Assembly: GCF_003425685.1 (NCBI RefSeq)
Contig: NZ_QJKM01000013.1
Location: 1 to 64,000, forward strand
Length of the DNA stretch: 64,000 bases
DNA from: Rhizobium terrae
GTDB taxonomy: Bacteria; Pseudomonadota; Alphaproteobacteria; Rhizobiales; Rhizobiaceae
Direction of reading: 5' to 3'
Part shown: one piece after another, positions 60,967-64,000 of the stretch
Position numbering within the stretch: position 1 is the stretch's first letter
How the letters are laid out: each line of letters begins with the position of its first letter
Notes under the pieces: model-generated
What the model saw: the letters and a program-made list of their open reading frames with translations, nothing else
Told to the model about the DNA's origin: nothing
Databases searched by the model: none
Program-made: the position numbers and the translations under genes

Positions 60967-62967
60967 ATGAGCGAGCGTTCCTTCACTGTCATCGAAAACC
61001 AATGGATCACGCTGAAGGACGGGACGCGGCTCGCGGCCCGCATCTGGATGCCGGCCGGCGCCGAGGCGGACCCGGTGCCGGCCGTCTTCGAATTCCTGCC
61101 CTATCGCAAGCGCGACGGAACGAGCGCCCGCGACGAATCCACCTATCCGGTCTTTGCTGCCGCCGGCATTGCCGGCGTGAGGGTGGATATTCGTGGCTCG
61201 GGCGAATCGGACGGTGTCATCGACGGCGAGTATACCGAGCTCGAACTGGCGAACGCCTGCGAATTGATCGCCTGGATCGCCGACCAGCCCTGGTCGAACG
61301 GCAATATCGGCATGATGGGCATTTCATGGGGCGGCTTCAACAGCCTGCAGGTGGCAGCACTCCGCCCGCCGGCACTGAAGGCGGTGATCTCGATCGCCTC
61401 CACCACCGACCGCTACAACGACGACATCCATTACAAGAACGGTTGTCATCTCTCCGCACAACTCTCCTGGGCTGCCACCATGCTCGCCTACCAGTCCCGT
61501 CCGCCGGATCCGGATGTTGTCGGCAGCCGCTGGATCGAGATGTGGATGGAGCGGTTGGAAAACGAGCCCTTTTTCATGGAGGAATGGCTTTCCCACCAGC
61601 GTCGCGACGCCTTCTGGAAACACGGCTCGATTGCGGAAGACTTTGCTGCGATAGAGATCCCGACACTGGTGATCGCCGGCTGGGCGGATGGCTACCGCAA
61701 TACGCCGCTGCTGGCCGCCGAAGGGCTGGGTCAAAATTCGAAGGCGCTGATCGGCCCGTGGGTGCACAAATACCCGCATTTCGCCTGGCCGAAACCGCGC
61801 GCCGATTTCCACGGCGAAGCAATCGCCTTCTGGAACCGCTGGCTGCGCGGCGAGAAAAATGGCGCCGAGGACCTTCCGCAGGTGCGGGCCTACATTCTCG
61901 ACGGCCCGAAACCGGCACCGCGCCGCGACCTCGATCCCGGCACCTGGGTTTCAAAACGGCGCTGGGCCAAGCCGGATATGCAATGCTTCTACGTCGACCA
62001 GTTCGGCGCGCTCGTCGAAGGCATGCCTATCCCGCAAGCGCCGCCGCATGAGGTCTACCTGAAATCGCCGCTCGACACCGGCACCGCTGCCGGCGAATGG
62101 TTCACGCTGAAGCCGGATGCCGAGCTTGCGGGAGACCAGCGCGTGGACGATGCCGGCTCGTTGACTTTCGAAACCCTTCCCCTCGGGCAAGCACAAGCTT
62201 TTCTCGGCCAGCCCGAACTCACGGTGACGCTCCGCTCCGAGGCCAAGCTCGCCAATCTCTGCGCCCGCATCGTCGACGTGCATCCGGATGGCGCTGCCAC
62301 CCGTGTTTCCTTCGGAGTCGTCAACCTCGCCCATCGCGACGGCAATGCGGACCCGCAGCCGCTCAAGCCCGGAGAGCCGGTGACGATAAGGCTGGAACTC
62401 GATGCCTGCGGCTACAGCTTTGGTGAAGGCCATCGAATCCGGCTATCATTGTCGACAGCCTATTGGCCGACCGTGCTGCCGCCGCCGACCGATCCGGGCC
62501 TGACGCTCGACATCGCCTCGCTCGGTCTCGCCATGCCGAAACTCGGCGAGCACGATGTCTTCGAGATGAAGCAGCCGAACAATCCCGATCCTTTGCCGAA
62601 CTATATCGAGCACGCTCCGGCGGAGACAAAACGCAGCGTCACCCGCGATCTCTCCGCTAACCGCACCGACTACCGTATCCGGGAGGATACCGGCCTCTTC
62701 GAACATCCGGACACAGGCCTGGCGACCCGCCAGCTGCGCGAGGAGATCTGGTCGATCAAGCCGGACGATCCGCTGTCCCTGACCGGCGCGGCGACCTGGA
62801 CCTGCGACATGCAGCGCGAAAGCTGGTCGGTTCGCACCGTCTCCACCTCGCGGATCGCCTGCACGGCGACGGACTGGCTGATCAGCGCTTCCGTGCGGGC
62901 CTACGAGGGCGAAAGGCAGGTTTTCGAAAAGACCTTTGAAAAAGTCATTGCCCGCGATCTGATGTAG
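60967..62967 (+). CDS. CocE/NonD family hydrolase (X-Pro dipeptidyl-peptidase S15-like)
   Basis: An alpha/beta hydrolase of 666 residues with a C-terminal jelly-roll domain. The first part has WMPAGAEADPVPAVFEFLPY, VRVDIRGSGESDG, and the nucleophile Ser120 in GMMGISWGGFNSLQ. A candidate His lies in IGPWVHKYPHFAW. The C-terminal domain (about 400-660) is the PepX_C type (GYSFGEGHRIRLSLSTAYWP). No signal peptide, so it acts on imported compounds. It follows the ABC importer genes and likely splits the imported ester or amide bond. Known relatives include cocaine esterase, glutaryl-7-ACA acylase and X-Pro peptidases; specificity is not certain. ATG at 60967 is chosen over the one 18 bases upstream. 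Confidence 0.9.
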   Translation: MSERSFTVIENQWITLKDGTRLAARIWMPAGAEADPVPAVFEFLPYRKRDGTSARDESTYPVFAAAGIAGVRVDIRGSGESDGVIDGEYTELELANACELIAWIADQPWSNGNIGMMGISWGGFNSLQVAALRPPALKAVISIASTTDRYNDDIHYKNGCHLSAQLSWAATMLAYQSRPPDPDVVGSRWIEMWMERLENEPFFMEEWLSHQRRDAFWKHGSIAEDFAAIEIPTLVIAGWADGYRNTPLLAAEGLGQNSKALIGPWVHKYPHFAWPKPRADFHGEAIAFWNRWLRGEKNGAEDLPQVRAYILDGPKPAPRRDLDPGTWVSKRRWAKPDMQCFYVDQFGALVEGMPIPQAPPHEVYLKSPLDTGTAAGEWFTLKPDAELAGDQRVDDAGSLTFETLPLGQAQAFLGQPELTVTLRSEAKLANLCARIVDVHPDGAATRVSFGVVNLAHRDGNADPQPLKPGEPVTIRLELDACGYSFGEGHRIRLSLSTAYWPTVLPPPTDPGLTLDIASLGLAMPKLGEHDVFEMKQPNNPDPLPNYIEHAPAETKRSVTRDLSANRTDYRIREDTGLFEHPDTGLATRQLREEIWSIKPDDPLSLTGAATWTCDMQRESWSVRTVSTSRIACTATDWLISASVRAYEGERQVFEKTFEKVIARDLM

Positions 62968-63025
62968 CGGAAGCAGCCATCACCGGCCCAAGCTGCCGAG
63001 CAGGGCGGAAAAGTCGGTATGCCGC

Positions 63026-63967
63026 TCATGGCCTGCTTCCCGCCAGCCGGCTCACCGCCTCGCAAAGCGCCGCGAAACCCTCGCCGGCGCCGGCGCTCAT
63101 GTGCCGGGCGCGCAGCCAGGCATGCACCATCTGCGGCTCCTCGCGGAAGGTTACAGCCACGCCCGCGGCCCGCAGCCGCTCCGCATAGAGCCGGCCGTCA
63201 TCCCTCAGAGGATCAAAATGCGCCACCGTGACATAAGCCGGCGGCAGGCCGGAAAAGTCGGCTGCCAAAAGCGGATGCGCCACCGGCTCGTCTTCCGGCG
63301 CCCGAAGGATAGCCCGGTAATAGGCGACGTCCGCCGTCGTCAGGCCGGGCGCATGGGCCATGTCCTGGTAGGAGCCGGAAACGAGATCCCCGCCGAGGCC
63401 GGGATAGATCAACACCTGGCCGATGACCCCGGACAGTCCTTCGTCTCGTGACCGAAGTGCGAGGCCGGCCGCCAGGTTGCCGCCGGCGCTGTCACCGATC
63501 AGCACGATCTTGCGGCTCGCCCCGAGAAGCTGTTTCAGCACCGCGAAACAATCATCCGATTGCGCCGGCCAGACATGTTCCGGCGCCAGCCGGTAGTCGA
63601 CGCACATCAGTTCCGTCCCGGAAAAATCGGCGATCTCGGCGCAGATCGCGTGATGGCTCTGCAGCGAACCGACCACGAACCCGCCGCCGTGCAGATAAAG
63701 AAGCATCGTTTGCGTGCGGATGTTCGCCGGCCGATAGCGGCGGATCGGCACGAAGAGCATCTCGTCCTGAAAGGTCAAGCCGGCCGGCAACGGCCGGTCG
63801 AACCGGGCGCAAAGCGCATCATACCAGGCTCGCTGCTGTTTAATCGAGGCATCCACCGCGTCGGGTGGGTAGAACGCGTCACAGATCTTCAGGAATTCCA
63901 GAATTCCCGCCTCTTGCGGAAACGGCCCTGTCCTTGAAGGGAAATTCTCGGAAGCGGAATTGTCCAT
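63026..63967 (-). CDS. Alpha/beta hydrolase, hormone-sensitive lipase (family IV) type
   Basis: An esterase-like enzyme of 313 residues. The oxyanion motif is LYLHGGGFVVGS, the nucleophile Ser sits in IGDSAGGNLAAGL, the Asp in AHFDPLRDDG, and the His in EPQMVHAWLR. No signal peptide. It is convergent with the CocE/NonD gene, ending 58 bases from it. Both hydrolases may act on products of the neighbouring importer, but this one can also belong to an unrelated unit reading in from the right, as only 33 bases of the upstream side are visible. Confidence 0.92.
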   Translation of the reverse strand: MDNSASENFPSRTGPFPQEAGILEFLKICDAFYPPDAVDASIKQQRAWYDALCARFDRPLPAGLTFQDEMLFVPIRRYRPANIRTQTMLLYLHGGGFVVGSLQSHHAICAEIADFSGTELMCVDYRLAPEHVWPAQSDDCFAVLKQLLGASRKIVLIGDSAGGNLAAGLALRSRDEGLSGVIGQVLIYPGLGGDLVSGSYQDMAHAPGLTTADVAYYRAILRAPEDEPVAHPLLAADFSGLPPAYVTVAHFDPLRDDGRLYAERLRAAGVAVTFREEPQMVHAWLRARHMSAGAGEGFAALCEAVSRLAGSRP

Positions 63968-64000
63968 TGCAGTCGAACCTCTGTTCCGGAACCCGATGGA

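Overview
The window reads as chromosomal DNA of an alphaproteobacterium of the Rhizobiaceae type. It is GC-rich and densely packed, and it carries intergenic palindromes typical of rhizobia. The cobalamin cluster follows the Pseudomonas denitrificans/Sinorhizobium (aerobic) plan, with CbiD in place of CobF. An aminoacyl-carrier-protein ligase cluster matches one described in Agrobacterium and Bradyrhizobium. I see no phage, insertion sequence, CRISPR array, tRNA or rRNA gene. The genus cannot be fixed from this sequence alone.

Layout. 361-8025: purC, then a TetR regulator and a complete RND tripartite efflux system (adaptor, pump, outer-membrane factor). 8122-10994: efp, divergent from epmA-epmB, which make up the elongation factor P beta-lysylation module. 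10995-12093: about 1.1 kb without a supported protein gene, containing palindromic repeats and strong hairpins. 12094-13902: an AraC regulator divergent from a short-chain dehydrogenase. 14047-16080: thiC behind a TPP riboswitch and terminator. 16268-22227: carrier protein, acyl-CoA-dehydrogenase-like enzyme, amino acid:[carrier protein] ligase, DUF1839 protein and a GH2 beta-mannosidase-like protein, apparently one operon. 22195-25197: a double-domain alpha/beta hydrolase and a secreted GH5 glucanase on the other strand. 25481-29137: purU and a three-domain protein whose three active sites all look lost. 29562-35038: a small conserved-looking protein, a lone RAM domain, a LysR regulator, pipecolate oxidase, aminoadipate-semialdehyde dehydrogenase and a P1-family peptidase. 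35031-55447: the cobalamin locus. 55773-63967: a peptide-type ABC importer with a CocE/NonD hydrolase, then an opposing HSL-type hydrolase.

How the genes work together. In the cobalamin locus two back-to-back B12 riboswitches drive two divergent operons. One is cbtB-cbtA-cobO-cobQ (cobalt uptake and late steps). The other is DUF1636-cobW-cobN-cobG-cobH-cobI-cobJ (cobalt handling and corrin ring synthesis). cobL-cobE-cobM, cobK, cbiD, cobA-cobB, cobC and cobD fill in most of the remaining pathway. cobS/cobT and the nucleotide-loop genes cobP/U/V are not in this window. The least understood system is the aminoacyl-carrier-protein operon. It activates an amino acid on a dedicated carrier protein without a peptide synthetase, and it carries an oxidase-like enzyme, a possible cysteine-type acyltransferase and a glycosidase whose joint product is unknown. 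The glycosidase gene also contains what looks like an in-frame copy of a rhizobial intergenic palindrome.
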